Positions 53,604 to 62,460 of a stretch of DNA of 64,000 bases are shown piece after piece. Source of the stretch: Flammeovirgaceae bacterium UBA6059 (GTDB lineage: Bacteria > Bacteroidota > Bacteroidia > Cytophagales > Cyclobacteriaceae); NCBI GenBank assembly GCA_002435755.1, contig DIYH01000017.1:62001-126000 (forward strand), written 5' to 3'. The notes beneath the pieces are model-generated. The model searched no databases. It was not told the DNA's origin and saw only the letters and a program-made list of their open reading frames with translations. The stretch's first letter is position 1; each line of letters starts with the position of its first letter. Position numbers and translations under genes: made by a program.

Positions 53604-54431
53604 ATGAGTAAAGCTGATTTACGGAAAATAATGGAAGTTAAACGCTATAGTGAAAACACGATTCTCACCTATTGCTCTTTAATTTCCAAAATTGAGCGTG
53701 AACTGAATATGCCTATCAACCGACTTTCTGAAACCGATCTTCATGGCTATGTATATTCACAAATTCATAGTAAAAAAATTTCTAGATCTACCCAAAAGCA
53801 ATTAGTAAATGCCCTAAAGTTGTATTTTTCAGAAGTTGAAGGAATAGAGACTAACTTCCGTTTTCTACTACCGAGAAAGAGTGATTTCGTTCTTCCAGAA
53901 GTCCTGAGCAAAAGAGAAGTTTATGCTATCTTAAGGAAAGCAAAGAACGTTAAACATAAAGCGATATTAGCTTTGCTGTACAGCTCAGGTTTGAGAATTG
54001 GGGAAGTCATTAAGCTTCAAGTTAAAAGTATTGATTCTGATCGGATGACCATTCTCATAATTGGAGGTAAAGGGGTAAAAGACAGATTAGTGCCATTGAG
54101 TCAAAATCTGTTAATTATTTTAAGAGAGTACTACAAGAAATATAAACCAAAAAAATACTTATTCGAAGGCCAGAATAGTCCTCAATATTCGAGTTCATCG
54201 GCTAATCAGTTCATCAAAAAATATTCGAATAGAGCGGGAGTTAAGAAGAAAGTAACCGCGCATACTTTTCGGCATAGTTACGCAACACATTTGTTAGAAA
54301 ATGGTACAGATATCAGGATTATACAGAAATTACTGGGCCATAATAGTATCAAGACGACTATGATTTACACTCACGTAGCAGAACAAAGTATACTATCAAT
54401 ACAAAGTCCATTTGATAACCTAAATATTTGA
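53604..54431 (+). CDS. Integron integrase-like tyrosine recombinase
   Basis: 275 residues. The N-terminal SAM-like core-binding domain (about 10-80) reads KRYSENTILTYCSLISKIER. The catalytic domain holds Arg131 (SSGLRIGEV), Lys156 (GGKGVKD), His220 and Arg223 (AHTFRHSYATH), His246 (LLGHNS) and Tyr255 (TTMIYTHV), all present and in order. Lys156 to His220 spans 64 residues; in IntI1 (K171, H277) the same interval is 106, so the IntI-specific insertion is absent and the enzyme is Xer-sized. Divergent from the cassette array, the canonical integron layout. Confidence 0.88.
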   Translation: MSKADLRKIMEVKRYSENTILTYCSLISKIERELNMPINRLSETDLHGYVYSQIHSKKISRSTQKQLVNALKLYFSEVEGIETNFRFLLPRKSDFVLPEVLSKREVYAILRKAKNVKHKAILALLYSSGLRIGEVIKLQVKSIDSDRMTILIIGGKGVKDRLVPLSQNLLIILREYYKKYKPKKYLFEGQNSPQYSSSSANQFIKKYSNRAGVKKKVTAHTFRHSYATHLLENGTDIRIIQKLLGHNSIKTTMIYTHVAEQSILSIQSPFDNLNI

Positions 54432-54507
54432 AACGGCTGCTTATGAAATAGCTGTGATAATAGAAAAACCCAATAATTCATCAAAGTCGATTGACCGTCA
54501 ATTATCA

Positions 54508-54532
54508 CTTCTTTGGTTTCAGTGGTCAATTT
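54508..54532. repeat. 25-bp repeat, copy 2
   Basis: 22 of 25 positions match 524-548. It lies between the integron integrase and the second recombinase, next to ATTGACCGTCAAT, a small dyad at 54490-54502. Confidence 0.4.
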
Positions 54533-54594
54533 TTCTTGATTTTTTGTCCGAGAATACCTAATAATCAGACAGTTATATTTCACAAAGGACTGTC

Positions 54595-55191
54595 ATGAGC
54601 AAAACTGAGATATCACTTTATAATCTTCGTGGAGAACGAAAATATCTAAACCTGGAGGAACGGCTTCGATTTGTTGAGGCTGCCAATGATCAAGTCGCGA
54701 AAGTGCGCTTATTCTGTCTGCTGCTCTACTACACGGGAGCGCGTATCACCGAGGTGCACAATCTTGTGCCGCGTGGTCTTGATCATGCGAACGGGTCTGT
54801 TATTATTGAAACACTAAAAAAGAGAAGGAAAGGCATTTTCCGTGAAATCCCTGTACCACACTTCCTACTCAAGGATTTGCAGTTCTATATCATTGATAAT
54901 CAAATTAATATCAGTAATAGACTGTGGCCATTTTCGTTGCGAACTGCATCTAGAAAAATCAAGGCGGTCATGACAATGGCCAATATTGACGGTGTTAAAA
55001 GCAGTGCGAGAGGCCTGCGTCACGGCTTTGCTGTGCATGCAGTGACCCTGGCACCACTCACGCTAGTAAAAAAATGGCTTGGACATAGTCGGTTGGAGAC
55101 TACTGAGATTTATCTCAATGTTATGGGTAATGAAGAGCGTGAATTTTCACGTAAAGTTTGGGGAATAGAGGAATTGAGGGCTACTGGATGA
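54595..55191 (+). CDS. Short tyrosine recombinase (catalytic domain only), 198 residues
   Basis: Lacks a full core-binding domain and starts near the catalytic fold. Arg50 (TGARITEVH), Arg142 (ARGLRHGF), His164 (KKWLGHSR) and Tyr173 (TTEIYLNV) are present, but the box II His that precedes Arg is replaced by Arg139 (RGLRH for HxLRH). This resembles short integrases of plasmids and composite elements rather than Xer. It overlaps the next small gene by ATGA. Composition is somewhat richer in G+C than neighbours, suggesting transfer. Confidence 0.8.
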   Translation: MSKTEISLYNLRGERKYLNLEERLRFVEAANDQVAKVRLFCLLLYYTGARITEVHNLVPRGLDHANGSVIIETLKKRRKGIFREIPVPHFLLKDLQFYIIDNQINISNRLWPFSLRTASRKIKAVMTMANIDGVKSSARGLRHGFAVHAVTLAPLTLVKKWLGHSRLETTEIYLNVMGNEEREFSRKVWGIEELRATG

Positions 55192-55394
55192 AGAAACAGG
55201 ACGTATCTATTCATAATGAAATTCACGCAATAGAGGACGAGCTTATCCAGCTTTCCGGACTTTTGGAGGCGCTACAGCTCATTGAGATTGAAAATGAGGC
55301 TACACTCTGCCTTATCAATGCCATTGACCACCAGCTTAAGCAGGTCAAGCATAATTTTTATGGGCACTGGAAAGCGCTGTTCGATAAGAAATAA
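55188..55394 (+). CDS. Small helical protein coupled to the short recombinase
   Basis: 68 residues from the ATG at 55188, which overlaps the recombinase stop (ATGA). The frame can be extended to 55158 but only inside the upstream gene. Charged and helical (EIHAIEDELIQLSGLLEALQ), no motif. Coupling suggests a recombination accessory or regulator; not recognised. Confidence 0.5.
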   Translation: MKKQDVSIHNEIHAIEDELIQLSGLLEALQLIEIENEATLCLINAIDHQLKQVKHNFYGHWKALFDKK

Positions 55395-55564
55395 GAAGAG
55401 CTTAATGTAAATCTTTTACGTTTTCAACGTTACTAGAGCAGAGATAAAGGCCATTATTAAGTTGATTTGTAGGTCGCATATCCCAGTGCGGCCTATGTTT
55501 TCGCCATCATCAATGTCACGAAGAACTTGACTTTGTCTTGAAATGACTACGGCAGAACTTTGAA

Positions 55565-56083
55565 GCCAGCTATCTAAACGCCCCATAACATCAAAAGCAG
55601 CGGTAAGAGTAATCGAGGGATTGTCGCATCAAGCTTTCCTGAAGTACAAAAATTCGGGGTACGGCTTAGCACGCCATCGCGCTTAGCGTTGCGTTTATGC
55701 CCGAATGCAACACTTCTTAAGTGGAACTTTGATTTGTTCTCTAATATGTCCGAGACGGTGAATGACATCATTCTGGATAAGGCTCCGGTTAATGAGCGTG
55801 CGACGATGGATGAGTTTTACCTTGATATGACGGGTCTAGATCGTTTTTTCGGTGCGCATCAATTCACTAAAGAATAGCCGCTGAAATTACCCATGAAACA
55901 GGCTTATCGCTTTCCTATAGCCTTAGTATCAATAAGAAAGTGGCTAAAATGGCAACCAATCATATGAGACTCTATGGGTCTTTAACGGTTGAAAAACCGC
56001 AAGTGCAACCTTTCCTTGATCCGCAGAGTATCAGGAATATACCACAGGTGGGGGATGTGACTTATAAGCTCTTGCGTACTTGA
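55565..56083 (+). pseudogene. dinB: Decayed DNA polymerase IV (dinB/umuC-type) gene
   Basis: Y-family polymerase sequence in three frames: KRPITSKAAVRVIEG at about 55578, then frame-shifted GIVASSFPEVQKFGVR...LALRLCPNATLLK from 55617 and ERATMDEFYLDMTGLDRFFG, ending at TAG 55875. From 55877 the frame continues as EITHETGLSLSYSLSINKKV and PFLDPQSIRNIPQVGDVTYK. DxDEFYLDMTGL is the diagnostic Y-family motif. At least two frameshifts, a stop and a missing start show the gene is dead, while the polymerase signature is preserved enough to be recent. Confidence 0.85.
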
Positions 56084-56277
56084 ATTGGTCAGGTCTTTTA
56101 AAACCGAAAGCCAAACCAATAAAATGAGATCCATTGAGGGAGACATGGGCTTAAGAACAAGACTTATATCTACCAAGGCCCCTTTCAATTGCTAAGAACG
56201 ATTAAATGGTGACGTAAATATGCACTTGTAATTTGCAACAGTTAGCCACTGGTTGAACTAAATAATACTAGGCTATG

Positions 56278-57633
56278 CTACTTCCTATATTCGCCAACGC
56301 CAAATACACCATTTTTTAAATGTACGGAATCGCCAACATTCCAATTGAGAATACGAGTAGATCCATTAGGCATAATTTTGTTAGTAATGTGCGTTTCGTA
56401 GTATGACTCACCGGTCTTTGCTACGCTTCCTGGTTCACGCCACCAATGGGCATACGGCAGGAAGTGCTTGGGTTGAACGATATCTAAAAAATGCTGCATT
56501 CCATCTGGTCCGAAAGTCATTTTTTTTCCGTCGGGCCATCGATTAGGGTCTTCCAAGATATCTTGAGGGAAGCAAAAAAGATATCTACCTGATCCATCAA
56601 TTGCTCCTGGACGCCAACCAAAGATGCCGAGATTACTCATGACTAAATCGATACCAGATGCATATTCATTTCCTAAGTGCGCGATATCAACCATCGAGTG
56701 ACCATATTCCTGTCCTGAGTCAATTAGTATCCACGTCTTAAAACCATTTGAATCGACAATGAACGTATTAGCATTATTCCTAAAATTCTCAAAAGGAGAT
56801 TCAAAGTCTAACCAAGGTTGTTCTCCGAAAAATGGCATACTGGTAATTTTCATATCCTTTAGTTCTATGGACTTGTAACATTCAGCCTCTATAACGTTAG
56901 TGAAACCTGCATCTCTCAGAAGAGATGCCATATTTACACTTAACATTGTGGTATTGGATTTTGGCAATACTATAGTTGTATCGGTAGGGAACTGCATTAG
57001 ACTCAACAATGAAAAGTGGTCATTATGAGAATGAGAAATAAGAATTACGTCAACTTGGGGAAGGTCTTGAGGATGTAACCAACTATCCCGTACTCCGTAA
57101 ACAGGATCGGTTAATAAAACACAATCAGATGATTTGAACAAGAGAGATGCATGTTGTAGTCGATAAACCCCTTCATTTTTAAAATGATTTCTTTGATTCT
57201 CTTGAGATCTAACCAGTATTTTTTTGCCAAGCAGGAATCTTGCAATTTCATTACTCTGACTGGAGTCTTCTTCATCAAGCCAGTCTCCAGATACAGCCTT
57301 TCTAAGCTCAACTAAGTCCTGTTTATTTACAATGTTGACCGCGTCGACACTGTCGCCTTGGCGAAAGGCAAACCTACAAGGATACTCGCTTTCTGGGAAA
57401 GCGGCACGGCGTGGAACTACTAGCTCATAATTGTCCCTTTGGCCTTCAACAAAAAAGTTCTGCACAGATTTATCCAATGCCATCTTATCTATAGCGCCCA
57501 GGATGCTTGAAGATGATGTCAGTTGATTTCTGAGTTCTCCAAGGTCAAGACCATATAAAACATTGGTCGGTATTAAGCTTCCATAATGCTGAATAAACTC
57601 TGTATCCGAATTAAACCTGTATTCCCTGTTCAT
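56278..57633 (-). CDS. Metallo-beta-lactamase-fold hydrolase, 451 residues
   Basis: The N-terminal 165 residues are unassigned and helical, then a metallo-beta-lactamase domain (about 165-400): VYRLQHASLLFKSSDCVLLT, ISHSHNDHFSLL with the HxHxDH zinc-binding motif, TWILIDSGQEYGHSM and a late PYAHWWREP. The fold resembles UlaG/NAPE-PLD-like phosphodiesterases or lactonases rather than true beta-lactamases. It is the last gene of the minus-strand cluster and may modify or detoxify the cluster's product. Substrate unknown. Confidence 0.7.
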   Translation of the reverse strand: MNREYRFNSDTEFIQHYGSLIPTNVLYGLDLGELRNQLTSSSSILGAIDKMALDKSVQNFFVEGQRDNYELVVPRRAAFPESEYPCRFAFRQGDSVDAVNIVNKQDLVELRKAVSGDWLDEEDSSQSNEIARFLLGKKILVRSQENQRNHFKNEGVYRLQHASLLFKSSDCVLLTDPVYGVRDSWLHPQDLPQVDVILISHSHNDHFSLLSLMQFPTDTTIVLPKSNTTMLSVNMASLLRDAGFTNVIEAECYKSIELKDMKITSMPFFGEQPWLDFESPFENFRNNANTFIVDSNGFKTWILIDSGQEYGHSMVDIAHLGNEYASGIDLVMSNLGIFGWRPGAIDGSGRYLFCFPQDILEDPNRWPDGKKMTFGPDGMQHFLDIVQPKHFLPYAHWWREPGSVAKTGESYYETHITNKIMPNGSTRILNWNVGDSVHLKNGVFGVGEYRK

Positions 57634-57730
57634 TTCGTTCTTTTTAAATGATTAAAGTGTAGTCCATTTGATTCTAATATTCATTCACTTGTTCTTAATT
57701 CTTCTATTGGTTTCTTTTTAACAATTGGAC

Positions 57731-58220
57731 TTAAGAAAAGAGAACAGCGCATAGAATCTCAGAGACCATACTAGACATTAACGCTAAAGGGAGTAGATAA
57801 GAAAGCAGTTCTATTCCACTAAAGAAGTTGTTCGACCGATAGACAGAATAGTAAGCTACCGCCAATACATTCATTACAAATGAAATGAGTATCATAAAAA
57901 TTACATTTTCACACACGACTCGATTATGTCTAACCGGTCCGTACCTAGAATTCTTCTTAACACAGACGACTTTTTTTGGCATTGCGGACTCTACCAAAGC
58001 ACTCGTTAAAACCAAACACGGCAAGATATGAGGAAGCTAAAGAAATCTCAATTATATAATCCTCTGGCCGATAACTAAAATCGAAATTTAGAACCTGAAT
58101 CTGTACGGCCTCAATCACCAACGGCGTTTGTGAGATAAGTGACTTTTTTAAGAATCTTTCCGCAGCCGCGACCTTACTCTCTTCACCTAAAAGTCCTAAG
58201 TACAACGACTCCAACAACAT
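57731..58220 (-). pseudogene. Possible frameshifted membrane-protein gene, or two overlapping small ORFs
   Basis: One frame (58220 to 57957) gives MLLESLYLGLLGEESKVAAA...SSYLAVFGFN. The adjacent frame (from 58024 to 57731) gives ...KKVVCVKKNSRYGPVRHNRV and two membrane helices (NVIFMILISFVMNVLAVAYY, LLSYLLPLALMSSMVSEILC). The frames overlap for 68 bp around 57960-58020, so one gene with a single frameshift is as likely as two genes. No family recognised. Confidence 0.35.
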
Positions 58221-58979
58221 AAATAATAAAGTATTTCTTTAATACAAGTTGGGTGGGGTTAGAAACTTATCATATCAATTACAAAACATTTAACATAAAT
58301 ATTATGCAAAATACATCAATTATAATGATTTAGAAAATAATTATGTTGACAAGGTACGTGGTTGTGATTCACTTTAATCACTTCTTCTCAATTAATATAG
58401 AACAAAGAAATGGTTCACTGATAGTGAGTTTGAATTGCTCTTTGTACAGAATAGAGCGATTCGATTGAGTATTCATAATTAGGTTTACAATCTCCTTAGA
58501 ATAAAGTTCTTCACCTCTGGATGATCAAAAAACACTACATATACCATTAGTAGGGTCCCGCCAATTATGTAGCAAATCAACAGTTTTTCGTCAGAGTAGA
58601 ATCAAACAACTACAAGAATGATGTAGAATAAGTACAAAATATTTGTAGAAATAAAAGAGTTGAGCTAATGAGAAATCAGTTTTAATCACAGAATCTAGTT
58701 GCCATAAAGAAAAGTTGAAACGCTTTAAGTCTCTCAAATAAATAAAAAGAGCAACTATAAGATGATGATGGATTTTATTTACTAATGATATATCTCAAAA
58801 TCAAGAATATCGTCGCTTTTCGATTTTATGACAGGGCAAAGTTCAACGTTTTATCTGAAGAAATATTCTCATTAAACTACCTTCACTCGTATGGTCCCTA
58901 ATAACAAACACAAAGTCACCAGAAATCAAGATAACAGGCTGAAATGCATAAGGTCGTCAGTGTCAAAACAAGGAAATCG
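58221..58979. other. AT-rich region with decayed membrane-protein sequence
   Basis: The minus strand at about 58500-58660 reads NSFISTNILYLFYIILVVV, then an in-frame stop, then SDEKLLICYIIGGTLLMVYV and HPEVKNFILRRL, suggesting a small two-helix membrane protein broken by one stop. Otherwise no gene or RNA is seen. Confidence 0.35.
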
Positions 58980-59111
58980 TCAATCTTCCGCAAGTAAACA
59001 TCGAACTGTTTTGTAGGTCGGCAGACTTTGAACTAGATCTTTCAGGAGTATTGCTACCTCAACTCTAAGAGCCAATTTAGAGAGGGTTTGAACATTTTCC
59101 ATTTTACTCAT
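58980..59111 (-). CDS. 43-residue ORF between cluster genes
   Basis: From the ATG at 59111: MSKMENVQTLSKLALRVEVA, LLKDLVQSLPTYKTVRCLLAED, a helical, leader-like peptide with one Cys. It lies downstream of the membrane protein at 59189. A peptide precursor is conceivable in this setting, but it lacks a GG leader and a Cys- or Ser-rich core. Confidence 0.3.
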   Translation of the reverse strand: MSKMENVQTLSKLALRVEVAILLKDLVQSLPTYKTVRCLLAED

Positions 59112-59188
59112 GCGTATAGCACGTCTAATAAATCTCTTTGCAGGAATAACGGGTTTGGAAAATTAAGAATAATGTGACGCCGAAATGG

Positions 59189-59692
59189 CTATTTGAAATC
59201 ACCCGTTTCTGAAAAAAGCCGGAATAAACTTGTCTTTTCCCAGAGCCTCAGGCTTATATTGTTGCAATCAGCGTCTTCTTTTGCCTTGACTGGACCAAAC
59301 ATGCAGATTTGAGCATTAACCTTAGGCATTAATAACGGATTTGTATTCAAAGTATGTTGTTGAGAAACCACAGCGCAAACCGTATCTAAATCAGTTTTAA
59401 AGCTCAACCCTCCATATATCTTTAGCAGTGCGCCGTCTTTATTTACAAACTGCATGATCTCATCCGATACGGAGCTAAAGGTATATGTTTCAATGAATTC
59501 TTCTGTGTTCAATATCTCTGCGCCGAACGATGAAACAGAATATGTTGTTTTTCCCGTAGTCTTTTCAACATATACGAGTCTCGCAAATATGATAAATAGC
59601 GAAAGTGCTAAAAACAACAGTGTGACCAACCAACCTATTAATGCCGGCTGCCAAGGAACATTCCCTAATTTTTCAAGTTCGGATCGATTCAT
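59189..59692 (-). CDS. Small membrane-anchored protein near the ABC exporter
   Basis: 167 residues, one membrane helix (ALIGWLVTLLFLALSLFIIF) after an N-terminal PW-containing stretch typical of membrane fusion (HlyD-like) proteins, then a periplasmic domain with strands (KTTYSVSSFGAEILNTEEFI) and Cys pairs. Too short for a full membrane-fusion protein. It could be a truncated partner or a specialised accessory of the exporter at 60256. Confidence 0.55.
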   Translation of the reverse strand: MNRSELEKLGNVPWQPALIGWLVTLLFLALSLFIIFARLVYVEKTTGKTTYSVSSFGAEILNTEEFIETYTFSSVSDEIMQFVNKDGALLKIYGGLSFKTDLDTVCAVVSQQHTLNTNPLLMPKVNAQICMFGPVKAKEDADCNNISLRLWEKTSLFRLFSETGDFK

Positions 59693-60255
59693 CGGTGTGA
59701 TAGCTAATTGAAACTATTACACTTCAAGTTCAAGGCTTTGAGTCGGTAGACACCTTTGCAACATTACTTTGCGACGGAGGAGTAGAGATGAAGAAGACAT
59801 ACAGTTAAATAGTTCAAAGTCCAAATTTTTAGGGTGTTACCAAGTATCTCTACCACGTTTTGAAAGAGAGCATCGCCCAAAGATGCAAAGATTTAAATCG
59901 TCATACGCATGGATTTGCGGATATAAGAATGAGAAAAAAAATGACAACCAAGGAATATCCGTACACCCTTAAGTAATACAAACTCTTTAATTGATCGGTA
60001 TTTTGAGAAAAGGCTAGGGGCAGGAGTCCCAAACAGTTCCAACATGAATTGCTTACACTCATAAAGTGAATTAATGTCCGGAACTGGTGTAAATCAATAA
60101 TGGTAGACTAGACTAATAAAATAGTCAATGAATGTCTCGAGCATCACAGAGAGTGCTTCGACATTAATGACAGCAGTTTTAGTGTTGAGTGAAAGTTCTA
60201 TTCTTCTTGTGAGCTATCCACTTTCAATGGATTGTGGTTCTGTAAATACGCTATG
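59693..60255. other. Intergenic region without a supported gene
   Basis: The only candidate is a 53-codon minus-strand ORF from 60062 to about 59904 (MSVSNSCWNCLGLLPLAFSQ..., one hydrophobic segment), without a ribosome site. It could be a small membrane peptide, but is not accepted. A 67-codon plus-strand ORF at 59769 shows no family pattern. Confidence 0.3.
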
Positions 60256-62460
60256 CTACATAAGATCAAAACCCAACTGATCCATTATTAACCTTTTATA
60301 AACACCATTTAAGGCTATGAGATCACCATGCGTACCAGATTCACATATCGCACTCTTGTCAATTACTGCGATCATATCAGCACTACGTATAGTACTCAAT
60401 CTATGGGCAACTATAATAAGTGTCTTATTACCAAACTCTCTTTTAAGATTATTCAAAATAATTTTTTCGTTTCTCGAATCAAGTGAACTTGTAGGCTCAT
60501 CTAGTATTAGGATATCTGGTTTTTTATAGACAGCTCTAGCAATCAATAATCGCTGTTGCTCACCAGGACTCAGTTTAGGCTGATCCTCGGTGTCCAAAAT
60601 CGTATCAACCCCATTTGGTAACTTTTCAACAAGTGGTATGAGGTTCGCTACTTCTAGAGCATTGATGAACTGCAATTCATCAAAACGTTCGTTGGATCTT
60701 GATTCTATGATATTGTTCTTTAAACTGTCTTTAAATACATGACCATTTTGAAGGACGACTCCAACTTTTCTCCGCCATTTGGCTAGGTTCATTTTATGAA
60801 GTGGCTCTGCATTAACCAATATCTCCCCTTGGTCCACTGTATAAAGGCCAAGCAAGAGTCGAACCAGTGTTGACTTACCACCCCCGCTTTCACCAACAAT
60901 AGCCAATGTACTTTGATCATAAATCTTAAGATCAATACCGCTCAACGCATCTTTTGATGCATTAGGATATCTAAAACTGACATTCCGAAGTTCAACGACA
61001 GGAGACGGATGCTTAGTCATTATTTTGTTTTTTTCACCTGCTCCCTGCTTGATTACATTAGGAGTGTCTGGCTCTTCGAACATTTGAATTAGGCGATTAG
61101 TACTTAAAGCAGCATCTTGCGTAGTGCGAGTGAAGGCTATTATTTGAGACAATGGAGCATTTAATTGGGTCACAGTGTACTGTATGGCGAGGAGAGATCC
61201 TATTGTCAAATCACCTTCGATAACTAAGTAAGAAGAGATTAGAAATATTGAGCCATTTCTTAATGCGCTAATAATTTCACTTCCATGGTATTGAAGATGA
61301 AAATAGGTTAAAACCTTAAGTGCCAGATTGAACATAACAATCTTCAACTTTTCCCATTTACTTCTTACTAAAACCGCTGAATCGGAGATTTTGATCTCCT
61401 CAATACCATTGATCATTTCAAGTAGACTATTCTGGACTTTTGCCCTTTTATCAAACAGTTTGTGATCGTATTCGGCCAGCAGTTTTAAAAACCTCTTCAC
61501 CCAGATGACATAAATGATGCTGAACAACAAAAAAACGCCAAAAATCAGTACACTGTAATAAGCAAGCAATCCACCTAAGAATGAAATTGTTACAACAGAA
61601 AAAAGAGTGTTCAGTGTAATTGCGGACATAAATTTCTCTATTCTTGAAGTGTCCTGGACCCTCTGTAGAATGTCACCAGTAGACCTTGATTCAAAAAAAA
61701 GCAACGGTTTCTCCATAAGCTTTATAATAAAATCAGACAGCATATTGATACTAACTCGACCTCCCAAGTGTACTAAGATTCTGTCTTTCGTTACGGCAAG
61801 AGAAGATTTTGATGCAAACAACAGAAACTGGACTAACAGAATAAGGCTCACAGTGAGCAAGTCTTTTCTGACAATGCCGATGTCAACCACCAGTTGAGTC
61901 AAGATGGGTATCAAAATCTGGATGAAGCTGCCTAAAAATAAAGTCGCAAATAAGATTGTAAGCTGAATCTGATATTTAGCATAGTAGTTCCAGATAAATC
62001 CAATACCTTTCGGTCCGGAATGAACGTTGTTTGAAAAGCCATTTTGTCGAGGTTCCAAGGCAATAGCAGTTCCCCGACTTTTATTATTGAGAAACCCAGC
62101 CTCAAATTCAGCATGAGTGAATTCAATTTTCCCGAATTTTGGATCGACAGCATGTACTCTTCTTCGAGTGATGCTATATACAACAATAAAAGTACGCCTT
62201 TGCCACTCGACTATTATGGGTAGATCACTATTGAGACTGTTTAAATCGAAGCTCTGGATTCTTGCTCGAAACCCAACCTCCTCCGAAATCCTGGCAATGA
62301 CTTCCTTTGAGTTCCAATTCAAAGAAAGACTCCTTACTCGTTCCAGTTCATCTACACCAAGGTCTTTGCCATAATACTTGGCAACCGTTCTTAAACATGA
62401 GACACCAACATCATTAGAGTCTTCTTGCAAAAAGACTTCTATCTTCTTTCTTTTTCGCAC
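60256..62460 (-). CDS. ABC exporter with degenerate C39 peptidase-like N-terminal domain
   Basis: 734 residues, GTG start at 62460 adjoining the previous gene's TAG. The N-terminal C39-like domain (1-140) keeps the outline EDSNDVGVSCLRTVAKYYG but has Val18 where peptidase-containing transporters have the catalytic Cys, and lacks the His. It is therefore a non-cleaving C39-like domain, as in HlyB-type exporters. Six membrane helices follow (about 165-450), then the ATPase: Walker A GESGGGKSTL, signature LSPGEQQRLL, Walker B DILILDEPTSSLD, VAHRLS. It probably exports a peptide or protein with an uncleaved signal. Its natural partner would be a HlyD-like protein; the nearest is the short one at 59189. 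Confidence 0.88.
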   Translation of the reverse strand: MRKRKKIEVFLQEDSNDVGVSCLRTVAKYYGKDLGVDELERVRSLSLNWNSKEVIARISEEVGFRARIQSFDLNSLNSDLPIIVEWQRRTFIVVYSITRRRVHAVDPKFGKIEFTHAEFEAGFLNNKSRGTAIALEPRQNGFSNNVHSGPKGIGFIWNYYAKYQIQLTILFATLFLGSFIQILIPILTQLVVDIGIVRKDLLTVSLILLVQFLLFASKSSLAVTKDRILVHLGGRVSINMLSDFIIKLMEKPLLFFESRSTGDILQRVQDTSRIEKFMSAITLNTLFSVVTISFLGGLLAYYSVLIFGVFLLFSIIYVIWVKRFLKLLAEYDHKLFDKRAKVQNSLLEMINGIEEIKISDSAVLVRSKWEKLKIVMFNLALKVLTYFHLQYHGSEIISALRNGSIFLISSYLVIEGDLTIGSLLAIQYTVTQLNAPLSQIIAFTRTTQDAALSTNRLIQMFEEPDTPNVIKQGAGEKNKIMTKHPSPVVELRNVSFRYPNASKDALSGIDLKIYDQSTLAIVGESGGGKSTLVRLLLGLYTVDQGEILVNAEPLHKMNLAKWRRKVGVVLQNGHVFKDSLKNNIIESRSNERFDELQFINALEVANLIPLVEKLPNGVDTILDTEDQPKLSPGEQQRLLIARAVYKKPDILILDEPTSSLDSRNEKIILNNLKREFGNKTLIIVAHRLSTIRSADMIAVIDKSAICESGTHGDLIALNGVYKRLIMDQLGFDLM

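Larger units (their letters stand above)
41350..54431. mobile_element. Sedentary chromosomal integron: integrase plus 11 cassettes on the minus strand
   Basis: A plus-strand tyrosine recombinase (53604-54431) is divergent from an array of minus-strand ORFs. Each ORF is followed by an imperfect palindrome whose outer ends read (G)TTA-type R' and TAAC-type R'' boxes. For 11 of 11 cassettes, the first 9-10 bases (for example GTTATCGGC, GTTATATGGC, GTTAGCACC) are complementary to the R'' box at that cassette's own 3' end, six perfectly and the rest with one mismatch. That is the pattern produced by IntI-style G^TT exchange. Cassette genes are unrelated to one another. One attC is interrupted by an IS110 element. 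Confidence 0.85.

Noticed and set aside
54595..55191. Considering the short recombinase as the integron integrase
   Set aside because: It lacks a core-binding domain and box II His, and is oriented behind rather than next to the array; the gene at 53604 is complete and adjacent.
59769..59972. 67-codon plus-strand ORF between cluster genes
   Set aside because: No conserved motif, low-quality composition and opposite strand to the cluster.
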